Positions 24,212 to 33,360 of a stretch of DNA of 64,000 nucleotides are shown here, one piece after another (within the stretch, counting starts at the first letter, position 1; each line of letters begins with the position of its first letter). The position numbers were made by a program, and so were the translations under genes. Origin of the DNA: Duganella guangzhouensis (GTDB lineage: Bacteria; Pseudomonadota; Gammaproteobacteria; Burkholderiales; Burkholderiaceae_D). The stretch is taken from NCBI RefSeq assembly GCF_009674535.1, contig NZ_WKJK01000015.1, positions 117,588-181,587 of the forward strand. The letters run 5' to 3'. A model generated the notes under the pieces. That model did no database searches. It worked only from the letters and a program-made list of their open reading frames with translations, and was not told where the DNA came from.

Positions 24212-25675
24212 TTATTGGGTCAGGCGCAAAACAGTAACCGATTTAGGCGGCACCGTGAGCGTGATGGTTTGCCCCTGTCCCTTGATCTGTACATTTTGTG
24301 GATGTACGGTATCGGGGCTGTCAAACGTATTGAAGCTATTGACCTTGGGCGCGGTGAGTTGCTGTCCTGTCGCCGACGCCACTGGCATGCCTTTGACGTC
24401 CAGGGCAATGCGCTGCGCTGCGGCCGGGTCCAGATTTGTCAGCGCGACCCAGATCGAACCATCTTTTGCCTTCGCCGAAATTGCATCGATACGTGGTATG
24501 TCAACCTCGCCCTCACGGTACACCCCGGCGTCGATCTTCAGCGGAATGACCTGGGCGTCGTGGAAGGGCAGGTACATTTTATAGACATGGTAAGTCGGGG
24601 TGAGTACCATTTTGGGGCCGTCGGTGAGTATCATCGCCTGGATCACGTTGATCATCTGCGCGATATTACTCATCCGGACACGCTCAGCATGGCGTGCAAA
24701 TGTATTCAGCGTGATCGAGGCCATGATGGCGTCGCGCAGGGTATTTTGCTGCCTTAAAAAGAGCGGGTTGCGCCCTGGCTCGGGCTTGAGCCAGGCGCCC
24801 CATTCGTCGACCACGATCGCAACCTTTTTCTCGGGATCATACTGGTTCATGATGGCATCATGCTCGACGATCATCGCGTCCATCAGGTAAGCCCGCTTGA
24901 TCAGACGCGCATACTCGTTCGCACCGAAATCCGTGGAAGAGTCGGCCATCGGCATGCGTCCGATCCAGCTGTAATGATGCAAAGAGATCCCGTTCATCTG
25001 CCAGAACTGCGGAAATTTCCGGCTCTGCCAGGCTTTCATCAACGCGCTTGTATATGCCGTCTCGCCTAGCCCCTGGCCCACCGCAATGCGCTGCGAATCG
25101 TTGGGGTTGATCTTCATCGGATTACCGAATTGTTCAGGATGCACATTCTGCGCCAGCGTCGCAAAGCTTTTCATTCGTTCGACATACGCGTCAGCGCTCA
25201 TTCCTCCACCGCAGCCCCAGCTCTCATTGCCGATACCCAGATACTTGATGCGCCAGGGCGCAGCGTGGCCGTTGGCCCGTCGCTCCTGTCCCAGTGCCGT
25301 CGGCTTATCGGTCGTCATGTATTCAAGCCAGTCGGACGCTTCCTGGACGGTGCCCGAGCCGACGTTGAGCGTCAGGTACGCCTCGCTCCCGATCTGCTCG
25401 ACAAAGTCCATGAACTCGTGGGTGCCGAAAGTGTTAGGCTCGATGCTGCCGCCCCAGTTGACGTTGACGCGTTCACGCCGCGCTGGCCCTATGCCTTCGC
25501 GCCAGTGATAGTTATCGGCGTAACAGCCTCCAGGCCAGCGGACATTCGGCACCTGCAGCTGTTTTAACGCCGCGACAACATCAGACCTGATCCCGCGCAC
25601 ATTGGGAATCGGCGAATCCGGCCCGACCCATGCTTCGACACCATGCGTTCCTCTTTTAGCATTTAGAAAAATCAA
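24212..25675 (-). CDS. GH51-type alpha-L-arabinofuranosidase, N-terminally shortened
   Basis: GH51 enzymes release arabinose from plant arabinoxylan and arabinan. The barrel is well conserved: WVGPDSPIPNVRGIR, RWPGGCYADNYHW, the acid/base Glu151 in GIGNESWG, the nucleophile Glu291 in VVDEWGAW, and a C-terminal beta domain. The first barrel strand normally found before WVGPDS, and any signal peptide, are missing. The frame begins at a TTG inside the end of the upstream nucleoside hydrolase gene, giving MIFLNAKRGTHGVEAWVG. The nearest ATG with a good ribosome-binding site (AGAGGA) reads another frame. This looks like a 5' deletion, so the product may be inactive although both catalytic Glu residues remain. 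Confidence 0.78.
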   Translation of the reverse strand: MIFLNAKRGTHGVEAWVGPDSPIPNVRGIRSDVVAALKQLQVPNVRWPGGCYADNYHWREGIGPARRERVNVNWGGSIEPNTFGTHEFMDFVEQIGSEAYLTLNVGSGTVQEASDWLEYMTTDKPTALGQERRANGHAAPWRIKYLGIGNESWGCGGGMSADAYVERMKSFATLAQNVHPEQFGNPMKINPNDSQRIAVGQGLGETAYTSALMKAWQSRKFPQFWQMNGISLHHYSWIGRMPMADSSTDFGANEYARLIKRAYLMDAMIVEHDAIMNQYDPEKKVAIVVDEWGAWLKPEPGRNPLFLRQQNTLRDAIMASITLNTFARHAERVRMSNIAQMINVIQAMILTDGPKMVLTPTYHVYKMYLPFHDAQVIPLKIDAGVYREGEVDIPRIDAISAKAKDGSIWVALTNLDPAAAQRIALDVKGMPVASATGQQLTAPKVNSFNTFDSPDTVHPQNVQIKGQGQTITLTVPPKSVTVLRLTQ

Positions 25676-26712
25676 GCAGCCGGACGGGAAGCGGCAGCCC
25701 GCTTGAACTTGACGAGCATGTCCCTGAAGGTCAGCTCCGCATCAATGTAGGTGTAGACACGCATCGGGCGTCCAGAGGCATTTGCCTTATATGTGCCATC
25801 ATCGAGCAGGGTGGGGGCGGGCTTCAACACGTAGCGGCAAGACGATGGATCGGGCTGAAACGGCGGTACCAATGCGGTCAGCGTAACCAATGGACTGTCA
25901 CCCAGCACATAGGTCTCGGTCTCGGTGATCGGCGGCAGTCCTGGAATCTTGGCTAATTTTTCAATCGCTTCCTGTATTTGGCCCTTCAGATACTTCATCA
26001 GCGATTCTCGCTCCGCCAAATCATCCAGTTCGGCATTCGAAAACAGCATCTGACGGTAGACATCGCGCGGAACTTGCCAGATCTCGATGTCGGATTCGTT
26101 AAAGATGATTTTGGCCGCGACGGGATCGATCATGAAGTTGAATTCCACTTCCTTTTGCCCAAGCGGCGGATAGATCGATTCCGGATGTTCGCTGCCGCCG
26201 ATCCAGATCAGGCGAATGCGACGACCTATCCGCGGTTCCTGTAGCCAGGCCAGCGCCAGCTCGGTCAGTCCCGCACCGGCGGCATAAATCAGCGGCAAAT
26301 CTGTATCGCTGCGCATGGCCTCCCGTACGATCGCAGCCGAGGCAGCGCTCGGCTGCCATGACGAGCGGGCCTTGATCGGCGACTCCGCCCCGGCGATGAT
26401 GTGCCGCGTGTCGTCAAGCCGCATGGTCTTGAGCAGTTCGCGCGCTTTGGATGCGGCATCGGCGGCATCGTGCCCGCTGCCGAATTGTGCTGGAAGATGC
26501 GAGCCGATGATGAGTGGAATGTCCAGCGAAGGACAAAGCACATGGTGGGCCAACTGGAACAAACCATCCGGGTCGCCGCTGAAGTCATTATCGATAATTA
26601 CCCGAGACAGTTTCCGGTTGGCGGCAGATGCGGTGTTGGCACCTGTCGCAAGGGCTGCGGCGAATGCGACTGTCGCGCCGATGAAGTGTCGACGATTGAT
26701 GTGATCGGTCAT
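25672..26712 (-). CDS. Exported nucleoside hydrolase-like protein (Tat signal)
   Basis: A 346-residue protein with an N-terminal twin-arginine-type signal (INRRHFIGA then a hydrophobic stretch ending TASA), so probably exported folded. The mature part starts RVIIDNDFSGDPDG, the Asp-rich Ca-binding loop of the inosine-uridine nucleoside hydrolase superfamily, and LIWIGGSEHP lies mid-protein. Nucleoside or related N-glycoside hydrolysis is inferred from this fold. Its stop overlaps the truncated GH51 reading frame (TTGA), so the two are transcribed together. The 242 bases upstream of its start hold no gene I can support. Confidence 0.75.
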   Translation of the reverse strand: MTDHINRRHFIGATVAFAAALATGANTASAANRKLSRVIIDNDFSGDPDGLFQLAHHVLCPSLDIPLIIGSHLPAQFGSGHDAADAASKARELLKTMRLDDTRHIIAGAESPIKARSSWQPSAASAAIVREAMRSDTDLPLIYAAGAGLTELALAWLQEPRIGRRIRLIWIGGSEHPESIYPPLGQKEVEFNFMIDPVAAKIIFNESDIEIWQVPRDVYRQMLFSNAELDDLAERESLMKYLKGQIQEAIEKLAKIPGLPPITETETYVLGDSPLVTLTALVPPFQPDPSSCRYVLKPAPTLLDDGTYKANASGRPMRVYTYIDAELTFRDMLVKFKRAAASRPAA

Positions 26713-26954
26713 ACTGATGAGTCTCCATTAAATCAGTGAGGAAGAACGATGGTCTTTGCCACCTTGTGCCGGCTTTTATTGCATTGATTAAATTGCCAGA
26801 AAGTATGGGACGTGCACTGTCCGAATAGAACTCTTAATTCACGATAGGTGGTATTGGACGGTCTAATCACGCACCGGTGGCCCGGGCGTCTTGCAGTACT
26901 TGTTCGTGTGCAAGGAGGTGCGGCTTGAAGAATTCGGCTGAACGCTGGGGCAGG

Positions 26955-27443
26955 TCAGTTACCTTCAACGAAAATCTTTTGCAATAGCTGCAGGAGCTTT
27001 TGGCGCTCATTTTCGGTCAGCATCGCTGTCGCGTGCTGCTCCAGGTTCGCGACGGTGGTTTCGGCCTTCGCGCAGAGTTTCAGCCCTTCGCTGGTCAGTA
27101 CCAAAGTCTGGGACCGTTTGTCGAGTGGATTGCGCTGACGCAGAACCAGGCCGCGTTGCTCTAGCTTGTCGAGCAGAATCGCCAGGTTGGGCGCGGAGAC
27201 GGAGACTGCATGCGACAGCCGCTTTTGTGTGATATTCGGATTGGCTTTCAGGATGCTCAATACCGAGAAGTCGACTGCCCGCAACGCCAGTTTGCTCATG
27301 CGCTCTTCAAAATGCGGCATGATCGTCAGATAAGCGCGTCGACAGTTATACCCTACAAGGCTAAGCAGCAGGCTCTGGTCCAAGGGCTGATCGGCCGCTG
27401 CTTGAACGGCCGTCGCGAGTGTGGCGGTTTTGGGGCGAGCCAT
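26955..27443 (-). CDS. MarR-family transcriptional regulator
   Basis: A 162-residue winged-helix protein with the MarR pattern: FSVLSILKANPNITQKRLSHAVSVSAPNLAILLDKLEQRGLVLRQRNPLDKRSQTLVLTSEG, i.e. recognition helix then beta-wing with D-K-R-S. MarR proteins often repress nearby catabolic or efflux genes and respond to aromatic acids. Here it lies 66 bases before the DUF3237 and tannase genes (same strand), so a phenolic ligand is a reasonable guess, not a demonstration. Confidence 0.88.
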   Translation of the reverse strand: MARPKTATLATAVQAAADQPLDQSLLLSLVGYNCRRAYLTIMPHFEERMSKLALRAVDFSVLSILKANPNITQKRLSHAVSVSAPNLAILLDKLEQRGLVLRQRNPLDKRSQTLVLTSEGLKLCAKAETTVANLEQHATAMLTENERQKLLQLLQKIFVEGN

Positions 27444-27508
27444 CGGGAAATCGACATTGAAAGATAAATATTATAACTTAGAACGATTATCCCGAATGCC
27501 GCCCGCTG

Positions 27509-28042
27509 TCAGTTGACCTTGTAGAACCGTATGACCGCCGCGTCGGGCAGGCGTTCCGCCACGCCGACGAAAATCGCCCGATTGAGCCATTCATACTTGC
27601 TGCCCGCCGGCGCTTCGAACTGGGCGTAGGTACGGAAATAATATTCCTCGCCCGGCACGATTTCGCCTTTCGTCAAGCGCGCCATGACCTCGGGCGAGGC
27701 CTGCCTTACCCCGCGATTGTCGACCATGATCAGGGTGCCGTCGTCCGCCTTCAAAGTGTATTTGGCCAGCACTTCCAGCACACCGTCCGGCCGCACGTAT
27801 TGCCAATCGGCGCCGCCGGACACGACCACCCCGTTCAGCGCCGGTCCGCTGACCGTGCCGCCGCTGATCGGCACCACGCGCCGCAGGCCATGCGAGCTGG
27901 GGCCAACCACCAAGGGCGGATCGACTTTTACGCGCGCTTCAAACACAAATTCGGATTTCAAAGCCGGCGGCGCGGCAACCTGGGCTATGGCGACTGGCGC
28001 GATAAACGCGGCGCTGATGCACAGCATATGATGCATTCTCAT
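27509..28042 (-). CDS. Exported DUF3237 protein
   Basis: A predicted 177-residue protein with a signal peptide (MRMHHMLCISAAFIAPVAIAQVA) and a DUF3237 beta-barrel domain: FEARVKVDPPLVVGPSSHGLRRVVPISGGTVSG, GADWQYVRPDG and LTKGEIVPGEEYYFRTYAQFE. The start at 28042 follows AGGAGA; the frame is open further upstream but without signal-like sequence. DUF3237 proteins have no settled function and often accompany tannase/feruloyl esterase genes, as here, where the tannase gene ends 31 bases upstream of its start. Confidence 0.85.
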   Translation of the reverse strand: MRMHHMLCISAAFIAPVAIAQVAAPPALKSEFVFEARVKVDPPLVVGPSSHGLRRVVPISGGTVSGPALNGVVVSGGADWQYVRPDGVLEVLAKYTLKADDGTLIMVDNRGVRQASPEVMARLTKGEIVPGEEYYFRTYAQFEAPAGSKYEWLNRAIFVGVAERLPDAAVIRFYKVN

Positions 28043-28073
28043 CGTGGTTCTCCTAGGGATGATCGGGGAGGGC

Positions 28074-29750
28074 TTAAGGCTTGCAGGTAAAGCTGGCGGC
28101 ATCGTCGACCGGACCGCTGCCTTTGTAGCGCGCAATTGCGGGCCACGCACAGATCGGACGGCTCACGCCCGGGAACGACTGGCCGGTCGCCTTCAGCATG
28201 TCGGGTGCTTTACCTTGCTCCACCCAACTCACCAGGGAACCGAGTGCGTCCATATCATCCAGCGATTGTCCGCCGGTGCAGTGGGCCATGCCCGGCACCA
28301 TGAACAGCCGCGCGAACTGCTCGGTCGGCTTGCCGCTGACGCGCTCCATATCGGCCGCCATGCGGCCATACCAGTTCACCAGATCCTGCGCGCTGAAGAT
28401 CGGGTCCGACCAACCGTCAGTGAACATGACTTTGCCGCCGCGCGCGGCAAAACTGGTGAAGTCGGTCGATGTGGCGACGGTCAATCCCGCCGTCGCATCG
28501 GTGGCGCGCAGCAACCGTTCGATATCGCGCGGGCTGGTGCTCAGCGTTGCCGCGTCAATGGCGGGAAACGCGAAGTATTGGGTCAGCGAGGCGGTCACCA
28601 GCTCGCGCAGCATGGTCATCGACTGGCCATTCGGCAACGGCAAGCCGGTCTGCCAAATCAGCCAGTCAGGCGTGAACACGGACGCATCCCAGACCCATGG
28701 CGTGAAGCGCGGTTTTCCGGCGTCGTCCAATGGCCCTTGGAATGCCTTGGCGATCGCTTCCGCCTTGGCCGGCGCCAGGCAATTGGCGCTGCTTTGTCCC
28801 GGCTTGCACTCCAGGCTCTTCACATTGAAGTGGCAGGCGGCATGATCGAACACCATGCCATCCTTGGCGCCGTCCAGCGCATCGCACTGTTCCAGCACCG
28901 CTTTGCGGATCAACTCGCCTTCCGCCGGCGTGATCAGGAATGCCGCCAGGCCACGCGCTTTCGCATCATTCTGCGCGGCGGCGTCGTAGGTTTTGCCTGA
29001 GAAGTAGGACATGACGGCGGCGTCGCGCAAGTTGAACGCGGGATTGCTGGCCAGCACTCCGTCAAACAAGTCCGGATAGCGCTGCGCCGCCAGCATCGCT
29101 TCGCGCCCGCCGTTCGAGCAGCCGGCGAAATAGCTGTGGTCCGGCGCTTTGCCGGCCAGTCGCGCAATCATGGCCTTGGCGTGCAAGGTCACCTTGCCGA
29201 TGGCGGCGTAGGCGTAGTTCAGCTTGGCCAGTTGATCGCGCGCGAAACTGGCGTCCGCTGGATTCGGCGCGTCATGGCCGGTGTCGGTGCTCACCACCGC
29301 AAAGCCACGGTGCAGGGCTGGCGGATACGCCGATTGCGCGTTGCTGTTCGCACCGATGGCCGGCGGCACGAAACCATTCATGCCACCGCCGCCCTGGAAC
29401 AGGAAGCGGCCATTCCAGTCCGGCGGCAGACGTAGCTCCATGCGGATGGCATAGGGTTTGTCGCCGACACCGGCGCGCTGCTCGAATGATGCTTGCACCA
29501 GGCAGTGCTCGGGAAGCTGTAGCGGTTTGGCGGCGCCGCCTGGCTGGGAGAACGGTAGCGCTGGCGCGGGGCCTGCGGGTACCAACTGGGCGGTGGTGAC
29601 CTTAAGGTCGCCGTCGCTGTATTGCCCCATGGCGCGGCAGCGTGCCGCGAAATCTTCGCTTGCCCGCGCGGCGTGGGGTACGGCCAGGGCCAGGGCCAGA
29701 GTGAGCGGCAGCAGGCGCAATGCGGCATTACGACGCTGATTCGTTTGCAT
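28074..29750 (-). CDS. Tannase/feruloyl esterase family hydrolase
   Basis: A 558-residue secreted esterase. A signal peptide (to about residue 30, ending HAARA) precedes a tannase-family domain with the nucleophile motif YFAGCSNGGREAM, the FPQGGGGMNGFV-like oxyanion region (FLFQGGGGMNGFV) and KVMFTDGWSDPIFSAQDLVNWYGRM containing the catalytic Asp, with MAHCTGG supplying the His. These enzymes split gallate, ferulate or related phenolic esters from plant polymers. It is transcribed with the DUF3237 gene downstream. The substrate cannot be fixed from sequence. Confidence 0.9.
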   Translation of the reverse strand: MQTNQRRNAALRLLPLTLALALAVPHAARASEDFAARCRAMGQYSDGDLKVTTAQLVPAGPAPALPFSQPGGAAKPLQLPEHCLVQASFEQRAGVGDKPYAIRMELRLPPDWNGRFLFQGGGGMNGFVPPAIGANSNAQSAYPPALHRGFAVVSTDTGHDAPNPADASFARDQLAKLNYAYAAIGKVTLHAKAMIARLAGKAPDHSYFAGCSNGGREAMLAAQRYPDLFDGVLASNPAFNLRDAAVMSYFSGKTYDAAAQNDAKARGLAAFLITPAEGELIRKAVLEQCDALDGAKDGMVFDHAACHFNVKSLECKPGQSSANCLAPAKAEAIAKAFQGPLDDAGKPRFTPWVWDASVFTPDWLIWQTGLPLPNGQSMTMLRELVTASLTQYFAFPAIDAATLSTSPRDIERLLRATDATAGLTVATSTDFTSFAARGGKVMFTDGWSDPIFSAQDLVNWYGRMAADMERVSGKPTEQFARLFMVPGMAHCTGGQSLDDMDALGSLVSWVEQGKAPDMLKATGQSFPGVSRPICAWPAIARYKGSGPVDDAASFTCKP

Positions 29751-29833
29751 ATAACTGTCTCCAATTTTTGTGTATGAGAAGCGGGTCTTTGCCCTGAAAC
29801 TGCAGGATTCGATTTGATTATATTTTATATTGA

Positions 29834-29846
29834 TTATGAATCATAA
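29834..29846. promoter_or_regulatory. Palindrome upstream of the tannase gene
   Basis: TTATGA-A-TCATAA is a perfect 6-1-6 palindrome in an AT-rich stretch about 85 bases before the tannase start, on the promoter side. It is a candidate site for a dimeric regulator such as the MarR protein encoded at 27 kb. No matching site was found near marR itself beyond a shared ATAACTTA. Confidence 0.3.
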
Positions 29847-29939
29847 CTTATGTTTCCGCGAAAATGGCGGCTACGAATCGATCATTTTTTGATTTCGCGC
29901 GCGCCGCATCGCGGCGGCATGGAGTGGCCGATGTGGCTT

Positions 29940-30950
29940 TTAAAAATAAATCAGGGCGGTGACCTGGTCGCTATAGGTGCCGGGCGACGGAGTGGCCTGG
30001 CTGGGCACCAGTCCGTAGATGATGATCTGTTGGGTCAGACCGGTACCGATGCTATCGTAAGTCGTGGTGCCGTTGGCGCCGTCGCCCCAGATCGGGCCAT
30101 CCAGGCTGGTCGATAGCCGGTAGGACACCGTTTCGCCGGTGTCCACATTTTTCATTTTCCGATCGCTGGCAGAGTTGGTGACGACGCCACCGTTCAGCGT
30201 AATCCGGTAGTTGTTCGCCGCCGTACATTTCACTAACACCGCACCGGTCGCGCGGGTGGCGCTGCTCAGGGCGCCGGAAGACCCGAACGAAACCGGCGTG
30301 GTATCGATCAGGCAATCATTCATCACATTCGCGCTGACATTGAAAGCAAACGCCACCGAGGAACCGGCTGACTGACAGGGCAGGGCGACGACGGAGGAGG
30401 AGCTGTATTGCATCGTCCCGGCGCCTGCGAAGCTGGCGCTGTACGTGGTGGTCGCATTGGACTCGACTGCGGCCAGCGCCAGGCTGCTGGCCGCGATTTT
30501 TGCATACACAGGATAGACCTGTGTATTGGTTCCGATTGCCAGCAAGCCGGCGAAGAATACCGGAATCGCGTTGTTGGTTTCATAGCCGCCCCACAGGTTG
30601 GCCGGGGTGTAGCTTGCAGACCGGTAGAGATTAAACGGGATCTTCTTGCTGCCGTTCATCAACACCCGCGTGTTGATGTCGGCTGCACCCGAGCCCGGCC
30701 CCAGGCTGGCGCAGGCGTTGATGTTGGGCAGAACGATGATGTTGCCGACTAATATGACAAAAGTGCAGGTGACGCTGAGCGTGCCGTTGGCATAGTAATC
30801 CTGTCCGGAGACGGGGCTCACATTGCCAAATGACATGTCGCTCATCGACACGGTGCAAAAGTCTGCCTTGGCGTCGGGAGCGATGGTCAGGAGGAAGGTG
30901 GTGAGCAGCGCGAAAAATACGTTTCTGGAAGCTCGCGGAAAGATCAACAT
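29940..30950 (-). CDS. Spore coat U (SCPU) domain protein
   Basis: A 336-residue exported protein (signal peptide ending DAKA) with two tandem SCPU beta-sandwich domains, each opening with C-x-V/I-x-x-x-x-x-x-FG (FCTVSMSDMSFGNV and CLIDTTPVSFGSSG) and ending YSDQVTALIYF. Such domains occur in Csu-type chaperone-usher pilus subunits and tip adhesins. No chaperone or usher gene is adjacent, so this copy is solitary. The start could be the ATG at 30968; 30950 (MLIFPRASRNVFFALL) fits a signal peptide better. Confidence 0.8.
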   Translation of the reverse strand: MLIFPRASRNVFFALLTTFLLTIAPDAKADFCTVSMSDMSFGNVSPVSGQDYYANGTLSVTCTFVILVGNIIVLPNINACASLGPGSGAADINTRVLMNGSKKIPFNLYRSASYTPANLWGGYETNNAIPVFFAGLLAIGTNTQVYPVYAKIAASSLALAAVESNATTTYSASFAGAGTMQYSSSSVVALPCQSAGSSVAFAFNVSANVMNDCLIDTTPVSFGSSGALSSATRATGAVLVKCTAANNYRITLNGGVVTNSASDRKMKNVDTGETVSYRLSTSLDGPIWGDGANGTTTYDSIGTGLTQQIIIYGLVPSQATPSPGTYSDQVTALIYF

Positions 30951-31076
30951 GGCGCTTCCCTGTCTCAAACGTTGGGTTCATCGGTTAGCGCACGAAACCT
31001 TACTGCTCAAAATTCATCATGCCATATGTGCGGAAATACCACCGTTCGGCAGAAACATTACGCGCTGGGATGTTCC

Positions 31077-31724
31077 TCAGCCGTCACCCATCAGGCCGTG
31101 TCGCCACGCGAACGCCACGGCTTCGGTGCGATCAGCCAGATGCAGTTTGGCCAGGATGCTGCTGACGTGTGATTTCACGGTTTTAATGCTGATTGAGAAC
31201 GTTTCCGCCAGGCGTGCATTGCTGGCGCCCTCGGCCAGCACCCGCAGGATGTCGAGCTCGCGCTCGCTCAGGGGCGCGAAGGGATTGTGTTCGGGCTGGC
31301 GGATGGCGCGCACGGTTTTCAAGATGCGTTGCGTGATCGCCGGATGGATGACTACTTCATCGCACAGGATGCGCCGGATGGCCAGCAGCAGTTCGGTGCC
31401 GGACATGGATTTCAGCAGGAAGCCATGGGCGCCGGCTTCGATCGCGGCGAACGCCAGTTCGTCATCTTCCGACGAGGTGAGGATCACCACCTGAGCGGCC
31501 GGACAGACGGTGCGCAGCGAGCGGATCGCGCTGACGCCATCCATGCGCGGCATCAACAGGTCCAGCATGATCAGGTCCGGCTGCGTATCGCGCGCTGCGG
31601 CAATCGCGGCTTTGCCGTCCGCCGCTTCGCCGGCAATAGTGAAATCGCCGGACGTGCTGAGCAGCGCGGCCATGCCTTGCCGCACGATGTCGTGGTCGTC
31701 GACCAGGAGAATGCTGGAGGTCAT
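31077..31724 (-). CDS. NarL/FixJ-family response regulator
   Basis: A 215-residue response regulator: receiver domain with DDHDIVRQG, phospho-acceptor Asp55 in LIMLDLLMPRMDG and Lys near FLLKSMSG, then a LuxR-type helix-turn-helix (LSERELDILRVLAEGASNARLAETFSISIKTVKSHVSSILAKL). It overlaps the kinase gene by four bases (ATGA) and lies just downstream of it on the minus strand. Targets are unknown; the SCPU gene, next downstream on the same strand, is a candidate. Confidence 0.93.
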   Translation of the reverse strand: MTSSILLVDDHDIVRQGMAALLSTSGDFTIAGEAADGKAAIAAARDTQPDLIMLDLLMPRMDGVSAIRSLRTVCPAAQVVILTSSEDDELAFAAIEAGAHGFLLKSMSGTELLLAIRRILCDEVVIHPAITQRILKTVRAIRQPEHNPFAPLSERELDILRVLAEGASNARLAETFSISIKTVKSHVSSILAKLHLADRTEAVAFAWRHGLMGDG

Positions 31725-33181
31725 AACATCATCCGAAAAGTGACCAAAATTACGGCGCCGCCGTCGTCCCCGTTGAGCAATGCGAAGTCACCGTCCGGCA
31801 GGCTGGCGGCGCGCAATTTCATATTGGCTATGCCCATCCCTTTAGTGACGCTGCTTGCATTCGCTAGGCCCGCACCGTTGTCGGCGATGCGCCAGGTGTA
31901 GAGGTCACCATCTTGCATCCCCTCCAGGCGGCAGTTCGTGCAAGCTTGGGCGTGTTTCAGGACATTGGCCACCGCTTCCATCGCAATCATGAATAGCTGT
32001 TGCGACACTTCCGGCGCGGCGGACAGCGCGGCTTCGAACTCGCTGCTCAGCGTGATCGATGGCGTGATGCGGCTGCCCGCCAGCAGTGCTTCGACACCTT
32101 CAGTCAGCACTGTTCGGAAACCAGACTCGGCGATGGTCGGCGCGGCGAGGCGGCGCACGATACCGGTCAGATCCTGCTGCAGCTGATAGGTCAGCGACAA
32201 CGCGGCGTCCGCCAGTCTGGCACTGCTTGCGTCGCCCTGATGCATTTCCCGCAGCGCTGTCAGTTGCAAATTCAGCGCGAAGGCGCGCTGCTTGGCGGTA
32301 TCGTGCAGATCGCGCGCCAGACGGTTGCGTTCCTCTGCGGCCGCAAGCGCCTGTTTGACTTTAATCAGGCCGACCGTCGCATCGGCCATCAGGTCGAATT
32401 TTTGCGTCAGGCGCGACAACTCGTCCTTGCCCTGGTCGTTAATGCGCTTCTCCAGGTGGCCATGCGTCCACGCGTCGGCGGCGCGGTTAGCGCGCTCGAT
32501 GCGGCGGATCAACAGCATCAGCAGCACCAGCGCCACCACTAGGCTGATACACAGGATGAATGATGCCAGCGAAATTCCGAACAGCCTCGGCCGTGTGATT
32601 TTTGCCCACGGCGACAGGATGTGGACGCCGGCCGTCAGCGTCATTCCGTTGGGCGCGGCGACGGTGGTGACGCTGAGCCAGCCATCCGGTAGCTCGACGA
32701 TGCCATTGGCCGCCGCCGAGATTTGCTGTTGCAGCGGATTGTTCAGCGGCCCGGGCCCAAAGCGGCAACCGCCGCCGTCCTGCGCACGCAAGGACACTGC
32801 CAGCCGACCCTCCTGCGCTGCTCGCACGAAGCCATTGGAATTGATGTCGCCGGTACGGTCGGCCATGGGTGTGGCCAATACGCGTTCCGCCAGCAGTTCC
32901 AGCATATCGGTACATAAGGCCTGGGGCAGCGTGGTCAGCAGAGGCGCGGAGGTTTGCAATGCCTGTCGCAGCGCGGGCTGGAGGCGCGCAGGCGCCAGCG
33001 CATCGCGCAGCCGGCCGTCTTCCGACATGGTGGCGATCGAGTCCAGCGTCAGCCAGGTGAGGCACGAAGTCAGGAACATCGCCGGCGCGATGGTCCAGAA
33101 CAAGCTGTGGCGCCATTGCAACAACGCGGCCAGGGCGCCATCAGTCCAGGGGCGGTGGCGTGGGTGGGGAAGGTCAGACAA
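31721..33181 (-). CDS. NarX-type sensor histidine kinase
   Basis: A 486-residue membrane kinase. TM1 is about 28-48 and TM2 about 203-226, with a periplasmic sensor region between. A HAMP-like linker follows, then the HisKA_3 segment with His293 in RLARDLHDTAKQRAF and a C-terminal ATPase domain (ADNGAGL, KGMGIANM). Such kinases pair with NarL-type regulators, here the overlapping gene. The periplasmic domain shows no ligand motif I recognise. Confidence 0.9.
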   Translation of the reverse strand: MSDLPHPRHRPWTDGALAALLQWRHSLFWTIAPAMFLTSCLTWLTLDSIATMSEDGRLRDALAPARLQPALRQALQTSAPLLTTLPQALCTDMLELLAERVLATPMADRTGDINSNGFVRAAQEGRLAVSLRAQDGGGCRFGPGPLNNPLQQQISAAANGIVELPDGWLSVTTVAAPNGMTLTAGVHILSPWAKITRPRLFGISLASFILCISLVVALVLLMLLIRRIERANRAADAWTHGHLEKRINDQGKDELSRLTQKFDLMADATVGLIKVKQALAAAEERNRLARDLHDTAKQRAFALNLQLTALREMHQGDASSARLADAALSLTYQLQQDLTGIVRRLAAPTIAESGFRTVLTEGVEALLAGSRITPSITLSSEFEAALSAAPEVSQQLFMIAMEAVANVLKHAQACTNCRLEGMQDGDLYTWRIADNGAGLANASSVTKGMGIANMKLRAASLPDGDFALLNGDDGGAVILVTFRMML

Positions 33182-33360
33182 GGCGATATCCAGAGGAGAC
33201 GCGGCTTGCGCCGGTGTTTAAACCGCCATCATAGCGCGCCGCCGTGAGCGCTCCAATCGGTCCCGGGGCGGATTGCGAATCGGTCTCCAGCCCGATTCGC
33301 GATTGCGCATGGCCGCCTACACTCGCGGTTGATAAAACTAAAACAATTCCTGGAGATTAC

